Below are positions 1 through 10,609 of a stretch of DNA of 64,000 nucleotides, in pieces. Each line of letters starts with the position of its first letter. Positions within the stretch are counted from its first letter, which is position 1. The notes below the pieces were generated by a model, which worked only from the letters and a program-made list of their open reading frames with translations, was not told where the DNA came from and ran no database searches. Source of the stretch: Bimuria novae-zelandiae CBS 107.79 (taxonomy: Eukaryota; Ascomycota; Dothideomycetes; Pleosporales; Didymosphaeriaceae). Where the stretch lies: the NCBI GenBank assembly GCA_010015655.1, contig ML976683.1, positions 9,051-73,050 of the forward strand, given 5' to 3'. The translations under genes and the position numbers were made by a program.

Positions 1-830
1 CCTCCATGCGCGTCTATCCTTTTAAGCCTTCTCTTTAGTGTATCGATTAAACACCTGTTCTAGCCATGCAAGGCCTATATCATTGTTGCTCTATCTATTT
101 AGAGATAAGCTAATAAAGGCCTCATGTTTTCCTGCTCGTACGCCTTCTACCCAAGAGGATTAGATGGATAAGTTGGCTGAGGCAAAAAGAAGCCCGGGCG
201 GGAGAGAGGATCTATCACTACATATACATGCCAACAAGGTTATCCACTTTCGATTCCTATCTTAAAGAGCTTCTCTTACTTCCTTTCTATCCCACATTGC
301 TTTACTAAAGATCCTTTTGCTTCTTCTAATAATCCCAGTAAGGAAGCCTTTCTCATCCATATTATACAAGTGCTAAGGCTGTATCTTGTATTCCTCTATC
401 TTGTCATGCAGAAGTTAAAAGAATTGCTAATATTTATCCCCTAAATTAGCTCTGTGTCGGTCACGGTCCATTCTAGCAGTCCAGTGTAATTCAATATTGT
501 TCTTGTGCCGGGCGATAAATCGGGTAACCTAGTTCTAGCCTACGTCTTGTTTTGCTATCGCAGAGGCGAAATTTCGTACTATCTCCCTTATAGGTTGTAG
601 CCGACGAGCTGTAAGGCCTTTTATGTACTTTACAAGCTCTGCCTCTTGTTGTAGGTTAAGCTTTTAGGTGTTAGAGATACGTGTTGTTCTTAAGGCTGTA
701 ATCCCTTTGTGCCGGCGCATCAGCGTTATACGAATAACACTATACTTTTTCGCAATTATCGCGTAAGAGAAAGTTTCGCATGGCTCTAAGGATTTAATTT
801 CTTTAATTACTTTGTCAATCGGATCTATAT
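1..830 (-). pseudogene. pogo/Fot1-like transposase, 5' part (element F), runs off the window
   Basis: Decayed transposase of the Tc1-mariner superfamily, pogo/Fot1 branch, which cuts and pastes its own DNA at TA targets. The minus-strand frame begins with the family N-terminus (x-DPIDKVIKEIKSLEP). The expected start codon now reads ATA at 828-830, consistent with a G-to-A change. A Psq-type helix-turn-helix (KKYSVIRITLMRRHKG) follows, then the catalytic block YNMDEKGF at about 342-363 and WLEQVFNRYTKEKA near the left edge. The frame stays in register but carries TAA/TAG stops. The second and third catalytic aspartates lie outside the window. The right terminus may be at 928, next to a TA at 929-930. 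Family call is firm, borders less so. Confidence 0.8.
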
Positions 831-1046
831 CGGTTAAGTTATGAGGCAGCGAAAATATGGTGTTAATTGAGGGGTAAAGTACTAGCGCGTGCATTGGCCC
901 GTAGCGTGCATTGGGTGGTGCGAAACACTAGCTTAGGATTGCCTGGCCGGTCCTCGCCTAGGCCAGCTCCAAGAAGCTTATCTCTACACTACTCTACATG
1001 GAGTAGGATCCCGTGATCACCATTCCGCATCCACTTGCACGGTCTA
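831..1046. other. Low-mutation spacer between pogo elements F and G
   Basis: This stretch keeps ordinary CpA/TpG content, unlike its surroundings. Its left part (about 870-928) holds a doubled CCAATGCACG-like motif and is probably the terminal repeat of F. The remainder to a TA at 1045-1046 may be host DNA. No gene is seen. Confidence 0.35.
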
Positions 1047-1191
1047 CTGTGGTGTCCGGCGAAAGTAATGTCGGTGGTCCGCGCACAACAGGGGAGCGGA
1101 TCCTATGTAACGTGTTCTACTAGTCACCGGCCGCCACCAGTCATCGGCCACCCTACCCAAAATCAGCGCACCACAGCATCTTCAGTCAACC

Positions 1192-2003
1192 ATGTCACCA
1201 ACAACAAGACCTACAGAACCTTATAAGGAAGGTAGGCTTGCACTAGCTATTAATACGATCTAAAAAGATAACAATCTACCTATTTAAAGAGCCTTATTCC
1301 TCTATAATACTCCTCGTACTACGCTCCGTCGTCGCCTTGCAGGTGGCCTACCACAAGCTATTGCCAACGCCAGCAAACGAAAGCTACTCCCTACAGAGGA
1401 GCAGGCCCTTGTTCAGTGGATCCTAGACCTTGATCGACGAGGTTTTCCACCGTATATCATCAACGTACAACGGATGGCAGACGTTCTGCTTGCCGCCCGT
1501 GACTCTAATCCACCCCTACACTAGTTAGCAAGAACTGGCCATCGCGCTGGATCCAGAGCCAGCCAGAACTCCAGACAAATTGGAATAAGAAGTTCTACTT
1601 ACAACGCGCTAAATGTGAGGATCCTGTTAAGATTAGCGCGTGATTTAAGCTAGTAGAGGAATCGCGCCAGAGATATAGGATACTTAATAAAGATATATAT
1701 AACTTTAATAAGACTAGCTTTAAGATAGGTATAGCGAGCATATTAAAGTTTATTACTAGCTCTAATGCTATTAGTTACGCTATTAATATTTAGTCTAGTA
1801 ATCGCGAGTAAACTGCTATAATTAAGTTTATTAACGCGTTAAGATAGAGTCTACTACTATTCTTAATTTTATTTAGTAAGTTTTACTAAGCTAGCTAGTA
1901 TTACGATTTTCTACCTAACTAGGTAATAGTAGTCTCTAATAATAGCTAGATAATAGATAAGCTAGGTCTTAAGTAGCTAAAGCACTTTAATAGATAACTT
2001 ACA
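1192..2003 (+). pseudogene. pogo/Tan1-like transposase fragment (element G)
   Basis: Truncated, RIP-damaged pogo-family transposase. A possible start ATG lies at 1192. A CENP-B-type DNA-binding region follows (TEEQALVQWILDLDRRGF, then VQRMADVLLAARDSN), and a region matching the usual W-x-S-R/W-I-Q-S-QPEL segment read through a small frame break near 1525. Further on come VEESRQRYRIL and DIYNFNKTSF, where the first catalytic Asp-Glu pair of the usual DIYNFDETGF has become Asn-Lys. The homology ends at LKHFNR, just before transposon A. The DNA from about 1047 to 1200 is little mutated and probably holds the left terminal repeat. No right half was found beyond A, so G was truncated before or at the insertion. 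Confidence 0.72.
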
Positions 2004-2005
2004 TG

Positions 2006-3838
2006 TATAGCGAGCTAATTACTCTGCCAAGACCCTATTAAAATCTAGACTATACACGATTGTATAGAATAACTATAAATAGTTATTAAAAATTATAATA
2101 GGTTAATCTATTTAGAATTTATTTTTATAAGTTACTTATAGGTACGTAAGTTATACCTAGCCTTATAATAATATTAATAGTACTATTAGGTTAATTTACT
2201 TTTATTAGCGCGTACCTTCTTTTTTACCGTTTTCTTATTATTACTCACTATAAAGTCCTTTAGAATAGCTAGTTACTAACTATTAATAGCTATAAGGACT
2301 CCTTCTTACTATAGTTACTTTTTTTATATAATTTCTATTACGTAGTAGTCTTATTAGTAGCTTAAAACTTAGCGTTATACCTAGTTATTAATATAAAAAA
2401 ATATACTATTAGCTTAGCGCCTTTTATAAGCCTTTTAACTACTTTAACTATTAAAGTTAAAAAACTATTTATATAAGATTGAATCCTTTACTTTATTAGC
2501 GTTAATTATAACCCTAATTCTGAGATATTACTTAGTATTTATAACTACCACGTACTATCGCGTATAGTACAAGGTAAAGGCGTACGTAGGTAAATATTAA
2601 GCTTTAATATTATAGCTTATAGATCTAATAAAACTAAACTAGCGCCGTAAAAGCCTTCTTAAATATTACTTTAAGTAATTATAGCCTTAAAAGTAGTAAT
2701 ATACGTAATCTAATCACGTATTAGATCCTTAGCTTAGCGCCTATACGCCTTCTTTAAAGGCAAAAAATAGCCTATATTAAGTGGCTATAAGAGGTACGAC
2801 GAATATAGAGGTATATAAAGAGTAGTAATTTTATTATCCTTATAGTATTACTAAAATTTACGCAAGTTATAGCTCTTATAACTATTAATAATAAGTAAAC
2901 GTGCTATACTAATAACACGCCTTTTTATATACACGTTAAAGTGCTTTAACTACTATAAACTAAGTTTATTTATTATCTAGCTATTCTTAAAGACTATAAT
3001 AACCTAATTATAAGATAGATCCTTCTCTTAGTACTAGATAGAGAGGTAGTGCTTGCCTTTGAAAATAAGAAAGGGTGGAATCGCTTAGGCTATTATATTA
3101 ATATTCTAAATAGCAATTATTTACTCTTAGTTAGGTTACTATACGCTCTTTAGCTTACATTAACCCTTAAAGCCTATAATAACTACTTTTATTAATATTA
3201 TGCCTATTATGAAGCTAGACTTATTAAAATTATAAGTGTTTTTATCTAAGATACTATACTTAGCTTTAGTATTCTCCATAAGCTAGAACTAGTCTTGTAT
3301 AACCTTAAGATCCTTATAGAGGGCTCTCTTATAGTTATACTTTTAATTAAACTTAACTTAGAGCTCTAGCTAGCGCTTAATAATGTAATAAAACTACTTT
3401 TAATTAGCTAGCTTAAAGTAGCGTGTAGCTAGTAAAGAATTAGCTATATTTTTTATAGTAGTAAGCTAGGACAGAAATTCTTATATATTTAGGTTAAATA
3501 TATATAATATAATTGCCTATTACTTTTTTATAGTGAGTCTTATTAAGTTAGATATATAAATTATATTAAAAAGTAGTTCTAGCGCATCGTGTGCTTAGTA
3601 TACTTTAAAATACGTTATAGATAGTTATAGTATATTATTATTGTAGTATTATACTTTATTTAACAGGGCAAAGCGCAAGCTATAATAAAGTTTTTTTTAA
3701 TTCTAGTAGTTTATTATGTTATGATAATATCGCGTTGTACTATTATTAATAGTATATTTTAATAGGGTCTTAGTAGAGTAATTAGCTCGCTTAACTAATT
3801 TAGCTCACTTAACTAATTAGCTCGCTATGCATATACGT
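2006..3838. mobile_element. Tan1-like DNA transposon A with terminal inverted repeats
   Basis: Second copy of the family of element B (51,653-53,523), bounded by TA dinucleotides at 2004-2005 and 3839-3840. The ends are inverted repeats: the left end reads ACTTACATGTATAGCGAGC and continues to CTCTGCCAAGACCCTATTA, and the right end is its reverse complement with a few C/T changes. The right end carries three copies of a TAGCTCGCTTAACTAATT-type unit where the left has one. About 1.83 kb, close to B's 1.87 kb. It sits at the junction of pogo fragment G and copia H. Confidence 0.72.
2400..3700 (-). pseudogene. Transposase of element A (heavily mutated)
   Basis: The minus strand is colinear with the better-preserved transposase of element B. 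The region near 2,760-2,960 corresponds to B's LKHFNAHTK, to the block holding the second catalytic Asp and to the YIPPYSSHLLQPLDV motif, but with more TAA/TAG stops. No open frame of useful length survives. The borders are taken from the alignment to B and are approximate. It is non-functional and could only move if another copy supplied transposase. Confidence 0.6.
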
Positions 3839-3840
3839 TA

Positions 3841-5885
3841 TCTAACTTAAAATAGTAGACTATAGTACTATATTGGTTGCGGGCGTATTAGATAAAGTCT
3901 ATAACTGCCTGTGCGGCGTCGACCTACTTTTTAAAGAAGCAGACCTAGGCATAGCGGGTATAGTTATCTACGAAAGAAATGTAGTAGCGCGCACTACTAA
4001 GGCTCTTTTAAAAGAACTTGTCTAAGAGATTAGTGTAGATAACTTTTAAGGGCTTCGTAGGTTGTGCGCGAGCCGCTGCATCGTGGACTAGTTAGTAGTG
4101 CTTTAATTTTAAGATAATACACACCTTATACTAAAAGCCTTTTAGTACAGTAAGTATAATGCCGCTATCGCGGTACAGGCGGGCTAGGTTACGTATTAGA
4201 CAGTGTCTAACAGCGTGGTAGAACTTATTATAGGATATAAAGTAAGTTACTAGTTTAGTAGTAGATAGCGTGTTAACGTTTATCTTATTAAGGTCCTTAA
4301 TAAAGATAGTCTGCTAAAATACGCTTTTTAATAGAACTACTAAAGCCATTCAAGCGTAATTAGTTTTATTACAGATATAATAAGTAGCGGGTAAGTTTAA
4401 ATTTATATTATACTATTAATATAACAGGACTAAAAGACCCGCTTACCTTTATAAGTTAAGTATAAGTTATGCTTAATAGCGCTTATTTTATAGCGGTTGT
4501 AAACGTACGCCCACGAAAATAGGCAAGCTTAGTAAAATTTACTAAAGTAAAGCGCGTTAGTTAGTTCTATAACCTTTATATAGCTATTAAGTAGTTAACA
4601 ATATAAATAAATTAATCTAACGCTATAAATAAGTAGCTCAAGTTTATTAGTTATTATAATTATCCTACGGTCTAGTAAGAGCGTTCAAAAATTATTAATA
4701 TAATTAAATATATATATTAAAGTGCTAGTATTTAATAGCTAAGAAATAAGAATATTAAAAAGTAAATAAATAAAAATAATGTAAGTTTTTACGTTATTAT
4801 TACCGTAACCGTGCTTACTATTAGTATTTATTAATATTTTTAATAGCTTTAGTAAGGGGGGAGGTGTAATTAAGTTAATAACTAAGTATATAGTAAAAGC
4901 GTGTATTTTATCACTACTATTTTTTAAGTTACTAGTAGATTTAATAGCCTTAGCTAAATTACCTTTCTGTCGTTTGCCATTGCGGCCACCACTAGTAGGG
5001 CCGCCAGATATCTTGCCTTTTGGCGGGGTGATCTTCTTCTGCTGTTACTCCTTGTGCTTGCAGAGCCTCTCGCAGTTGGTATACACATGGCCGACGAACG
5101 TGAGCTCGTGCTTCCGGCACCAGTTGCACTCGTTGGTCGCAGCGGCGGCCGGTTTACTAGCCTTGTTACCACTACAGGCGCTTGAGGCGGCGGTCTGACG
5201 CGCAGCGTACACCGTTAATAAGTTAATAGTATTTAAACTATATTTTTTTACTAATATTTAGTATCATAGGTTTAATATTCTAGAACGTAGTAAGTTAATA
5301 AGTAAATAAGTTATTTATAATATTATTAATTATATCTAGCAGTGTGGCTACAAAGAAGAAGCTTTTAATATTATTATTATTAAATATAGCTTCTATAGAA
5401 ATAGCTATAAGCTATATAAATAAGGCGTAACGCTTCTAGATCTATATGTAGTAATTGTAAAACTTATTAAGGTAGAGGCGAAGGTTGTTATTATCTTTAT
5501 ACTATAAGTTAGTTAACGTACGAAATAGTAAGATAGATAATTAGCTAGTATTATAATTAAACTAGTTATTGAGATAGTCCTAGACCGCGGGTAATACCTT
5601 ATAATTAGTAACCTATTATATAAGGTTATTATAGACTAAGAAAAATATTATTATTAAAGCCTTTATATGTTTAGCGTCCTAGGCGTTAGTAGTAACAGTA
5701 TTTACGCTATTAGCTAATATAGCTAGTTATATCTTTTTTTTTAATGATAACTAGCTATAGCCTTATATATTAGAAGGCAATAGTTTAAGCTACCTAGTAT
5801 TTTAAAAGGTTTTTACTATAAGATTTAAGTTTAGGTAAGGATTCTAAGTCTAGTTTAAATTAAAGGATTAATAAAGTTAATAGTT
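3841..5885 (-). pseudogene. Ty1-copia 5' half: gag, zinc knuckle, GAG-pre-integrase, integrase start (element H)
   Basis: Minus-strand copia polyprotein broken by TAG/TAA. From right to left it has a UBN2-type gag (about 5,250-5,850, with FRTLTNLQYKDNNNLRLYLN). A zinc knuckle follows in a little-mutated patch at 4,975-5,200 (CNWCRKHELTFVGHVYTNC). Then come the GAG-pre-integrase segment (FYHAVRHCLIRNLARLYRDS) and the integrase start (SSARYYISFVDNYTRYA) near 3,920-4,070. Reverse transcriptase and RNase H are missing, because the element stops at transposon A. It belongs to a different copia family from M, N and T, judging by the zinc knuckle. Confidence 0.75.
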
Positions 5886-5933
5886 AGCAAGCGTAAGGAT
5901 CTGAGATCTAGGGAAGGCTATGTCGGTTTCGTA

Positions 5934-6390
5934 TCTAATCCCTTATGTTATTCGCTAGGAATAACTAGTTATTGGCAACTACGTCGTAGGGCGCTAAGTC
6001 ATGTAACTACTCTCTAGAGAGCGCTTTGCAAAGAGCGCTTACTAACAAGTAAGAACAGGACTTGTATATAAAAACGTTAAAGATAGACTCTCTATCTTCG
6101 TGTTTAACCTGTTTATTAATCTATTATTTAATTTAACTTAGGCTTTTGTTAATTTGATTATAATATAAGTTACCTTTAATATTAATACCGTATTACTACG
6201 CGTAAACTATTAATACCTTTTACTCATATTATTAATACGCTTGCTTAAGAACTAAGTTTAGATCTCTTTTAGACTAGCTACCTATAGGGACTTAATATTT
6301 TAAACACCCTTAATATAAGCATCAACGATACCTTTTTTTACTAATATAATAAATATTTAAATAGATACTTTTCAAGGAGTAAGCATTACT
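5934..6390 (+). promoter_or_regulatory. Probable LTR and leader of Gypsy fragment I
   Basis: No coding frame. It starts near TGTTATTCGCTAGG, has a partly palindromic run (AGAGCGCTTTGCAAAGAGCGC, split by one base), and a TATA-like GTATATAAAAACG at about 6,064-6,076 on the plus strand. An AT-rich leader then runs into the plus-strand gag. The TATA direction favours element I over the neighbouring minus-strand copia H. No partner LTR was found, so this stays a guess. Confidence 0.35.
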
Positions 6391-6394
6391 ATAG

Positions 6395-8560
6395 CTAGGA
6401 AAAAAAATAAGGAGCATTTATAGAAAGCCTAACTTCTTTTATAGTAAATATAATTTTATAGAACTTTAGATCTTGCAACTTAACATATACTTTTATAAAA
6501 GAAAGAAATAATAAAAACATACTAATAAAACTATATTTGCTTTTACCTATATAAAGGGAGATGTCCTTAAGTGGATTTGTCCTTATATTAATTAATACGT
6601 GGCCGCAGCTAATATAGAGGGCGACGCTACGGACAAGATTATAAAAAATTATAATACTTTTTACGCTAAAGTTAAATAATAATTTAAAATTACTAACTAA
6701 GAAGCTATTGCTAAACAAGCTATCTAATAACTTAAGTAAACTTATTTAGTAGCTAAATATAAATCTAAATTCCGCAAGAATACTAACGAAGTTAAATAAA
6801 ATAATATTAGTTTTATAACAATATTTTAGAAAGAATTAAAGCAATATGTACGTAAGAAACTACTACGTAGTAAAGTAAAAATTAATACTTTACAAGAACT
6901 TATAGTAGAAGCAACTCGAATTAATAATACATAGTATAAACTAAAACAAGACCTATGCTAGAATTAAGATAAGAAGAAAAGCTATAGAGTGCCTACTATA
7001 AAATTTAATTATTATAACTTTAAGTAATAGCTACAGCGTAGAAACTAAGTTAACTATAGTTATTAACTAATAGAAGGAATCTAGTACTAATAAATTAACT
7101 TAATAGAGAAAAGAATAGGAAAGGTTAAAGGCTTTTACAAGTCTAACTAAGGATGTACCCTAGATAGAACCTATAGACAAGGGACCAGGGCACGCCTTTG
7201 CTACGCATGTGGCAAACTAGGCTATATAGCTAAGAACTATAGATCTAAGAATAAGGTTATTAGATAGTTAAATGTACTAACTATTAGAAACGCTAACACA
7301 ACAAAAATAATAATAAGTAGTTAACGATATTTAGTAACTTAATATCTAAGATAGAAACTTAGAACAATTAGGATCTCTTAACTTATAACTCTACGAGGAT
7401 GTATATAAATGTTGAAATAAAAAAGAGAAAGAGATAGTGCCTTAATCTTTCATATTTTATTTAGTTATAGCAGACTAGTTGCTAGCAGGATAATAAACGT
7501 TTTTTAATTTCTTACAAAAACACTAACTAAGGGAACGAGACTTTAGTTTTATAGTAGTAAAATAGTAAGATAAGGACAATAAAGTAGCACTTTACTATGC
7601 TTACTAACTTAACTTAGTTAATAAGATAGCACGCAAGTAGGCAGACCTCTATTATAAAAATAAAGACTCTTAGAAGAAGTACCTAAACGAAAACCTAAAC
7701 TACGAACTATAGTACAACTTAGACTATTATAACCCTACGTATAGAACTATACAATAGACCCTATGCAGAGAAGATTAATATACTATATATTATTAAGCTA
7801 ACGAATATAGCTATTTTCCTTAAACATACTTATAATATAAATAAGAGTGATTTGATTGCCCTATTTCCAGTTATAATATTTACTTTTAAGATAAATAGGA
7901 AAAGCGATACTTTCTATATTTTAAGAAAATAATAAACTAAGCACTATTACTATTAATTAATAAAAAATGTGTATTAGATACTTAGTAAATATGTTTATAC
8001 CTTAGTTACACAAAACACATGCACAAAAAAATAAAATATAAATTTATTTAAGTTCCTAAGGGAATCACGACCCTAAGAATAGAATTATTAATAAGGAATA
8101 AAAATAGTAAAGCCTCTTAAAAAAAGGCTTAGTAATAGTCTTAGGAAGGAAAAGATAAAAATACTTTTAGCCTATGAAGCTAACTATAAAGAAAATATCG
8201 TTTTTAGACCTAGACTTAGGCGAGAAGACGCCTTTAGAGAACTAAATACTATAAATAGTTAGATATTAATTAAGCTACTAGTATAGCTTATAGGAATATA
8301 AATAAAAGCTATGCTAGACTTAAGGGCATATAAAAGTTATGTATTAAAAAAGTATTGAATAATGTAGGACTTTATAAACGCAAGAATGCTATACCTTATG
8401 CTATTTATATTATAAATAGATAACTAATGCCTAGTAAAGAAAGAATCGAATATAAAGTTAAAATAATCATTAAGATCTATAGACACTAGGAATTAATTAC
8501 CCTTAACGTTATTAAGGAAGCTAATTACGATATAATCTTAAAACTACCCAAGTTAAGTAT
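6395..8560 (+). pseudogene. Gypsy gag and aspartic protease fragment (element I)
   Basis: RIP-damaged plus-strand Gypsy gag-pol start. Visible parts are a capsid-like segment (YIKGDVLKWI), a nucleocapsid zinc knuckle CYACGKLGYIAKNY (third Cys lost) at about 7,198-7,240, a linker region to about 8,270, and a retropepsin domain (KAMLDLRAYKSYV, originally an LDSGA type) at about 8,290-8,560. Reverse transcriptase, RNase H and integrase are absent because the frame is cut by the left LTR of element J at 8,561. Confidence 0.72.
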
Positions 8561-8721
8561 TGTAAGGAGCTGGGTGCTCAAGGAGCCAAAGGTGCTAGAA
8601 AAATACTTATAAGTTTAATAGAGAGTCCGAAGTTAAGCTTTAGGCATTAAACTTATATATCTAGGGTTTGCATAACTAAGGGTTAAGGATTTAAAGTAAT
8701 ATCTAGGCATAGTCTATTATA
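8561..8721 (-). repeat. 3' LTR of element J
   Basis: On the plus strand it starts TGTAAGGAGCTGGGTGCTC and ends TCTATTATA (originally ACA). It is the same length as the right LTR (161 bp) and shares GGTGCTAGAARAATACTTAT and TATATCTAGGGTTYGCATAA. The purine-rich run next to it (about 8,722-8,755, read on the minus strand) is the likely polypurine tract. Confidence 0.75.
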
Positions 8722-9719
8722 TACTTCCCTGCTCTTTATCGGGGGGAAAGAAAAATCTCTACGTTTTATTTTACTTACATAGCTTTATAATTATTTTATT
8801 AACTACTTATAATTCTCTTACTATTATAAATCTCTTACTAGTTTTATTCTCGCGTGTCTAATTTTATGTCCTTACTATAAGTAGTTATTATAGTAGTATG
8901 TTCGCGCTAGTGCGTTTACTTATTATTATATACATAAAATTACTTCTTACCTAGCTTTTATACCTTACTTTTTTATACTTTTTCTTTTCTTAGCTTAACT
9001 TCGTGTGTTGCAACGTCTTGCTTTTAGTCTAGTTTTCTTTAACTTTATAATTAAATTCGTCTCCTTATTCTAATAAAATAGCTAGCCCTTTATATAATAG
9101 TTACGTAATAAGGACTCTTAAGCGTTAAAGACGTGTTACTAATTCTAATAATAAGATAAAAGAAGGTCTGTCCTTATTATAGTTACTTAGCTACTAACTT
9201 AAGAAGACTAAGGTTTTTAAAAATAAGGCTATTATTATTAACGCTAGCATAATTCTGCTTAGCTAGCTTATTAAAAAGTTTAGTCCTTTTAAAGCTTGTA
9301 AAGTAAGTTCTAGACCTTTTTTTTACACTTTCTTTACTTCTTCTTACCTTTGAAATTGTCTTTTTACTCTTTTAACTTTATTTTTATTTTTTATTAGCCT
9401 GGGTATGCGCACTCTCTAACTTAATAAACTTAGCTTTTAAGGTCTAATTTTACTACACGTAATAATTAAGCGCTAGTATATTAACTACGTTACTTATAGA
9501 CGCGTCTATTAGTAGGTGCTAGCGAGCAAGATAGTGTCCTGCGAAGAATACTATACCTATAAGCTTACTAGCTACACTAAATAAGTATACTTTAGTCTAA
9601 CTTATTTTAGATAACTTTAGGGTGTGCTCTACTAACTTCTTCCCTTATCTAGATTTAGCCTATCCTCGACGAATTTAGCCGCGAAGAGTTTACTAATATT
9701 ATAGTTATTAGTATAGGCT

Positions 9720-10600
9720 ACCTTATAAATAAGGTTTTAAAAAGTAACTAAGAATAAAAAACCTTTTCTTATTAATCTTAACTTGCTTTATTCTACTTAT
9801 AAGGTTATTATTATTAATTACTATATCTCTTTTAAGACTAAGACTACTACTACTTTAGGTCTTATTACTTTTTTCTTTAAAGCTATTTAGCTCTTAGAGC
9901 GCATTGCTATCGTAGTTAAAAAGACTTTTAATCTTCTTTAAATTTATACTATTAACTTTAAAGTATTCTATTAAGACTGTAAGAACCTTTTTCTAAGTTC
10001 CTTTTAAATAATAATACTATCTTCTAAGGCTAATATTATGTAGCTCTCTAATAAGTTTGCAGTAGTAGATAAAGGCATCGTAATAGATAGTTTTTAAATA
10101 ATAGATAATGTCCTCGCGGGAGCGAATATGCCTACTTAAGCCTAATAGGACTTACGCTAGTGGCTTTAGGCTATTATAATTAATAAGTGTCTAAGTAAAA
10201 AGGATAATAGCTTCCTTAACCCTAGTAGTATATTAAAGGGTAGAAAAGTGGACCTAAACGTTATTAAAGAAGTTTTTTTTAACCTAGTTTCTTTCTTCTT
10301 CTTACTTTAGTTTATTTCTAAAACTTACTTCTTTCGTAAGGGTTTTCCCTTATTATTATAGAAATTATTTAGTTTCCTTATTATCCTTAGTAGTTTTAAA
10401 GATTTTTTAAGTTACTTTTTTAAAATTCCTTCTTAACTTTTTTCCCTTATACTTAACTTTATCCCTTAATAATGTTGTTCCTACCCTTGTCTTAGAGACT
10501 TTTATCTAGCTAGATTTCTTAATTTAGTAAAATAGGTATTATAGAGCCTCCTTTAGACCCTAATAAAAACTAATTTAAGGGATATTGCAACAGAATCTTA
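9720..10600 (+). pseudogene. Antisense open frame between pol and 3' LTR of element J
   Basis: On the strand opposite to J's gag-pol, one plus-strand frame runs for roughly 290 codons with only scattered TAA/TAG codons. Its segments look protein-like, for example LGLITFFFKAIQLLERIAIV at about 9,855 and GRKVDLNVIKEVFFNLVSFF near 10,245. No known domain is recognised. It lies between the 3' LTR and the chromodomain (minus strand, about 10,620-10,790). Some plant Ty3/Gypsy lineages (Tat) are known to carry antisense ORFs in this position; whether this is related is inference. Chance openness in AT-rich DNA cannot be excluded by eye. Confidence 0.4.
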
Positions 10601-10609
10601 TTAAGAGTT

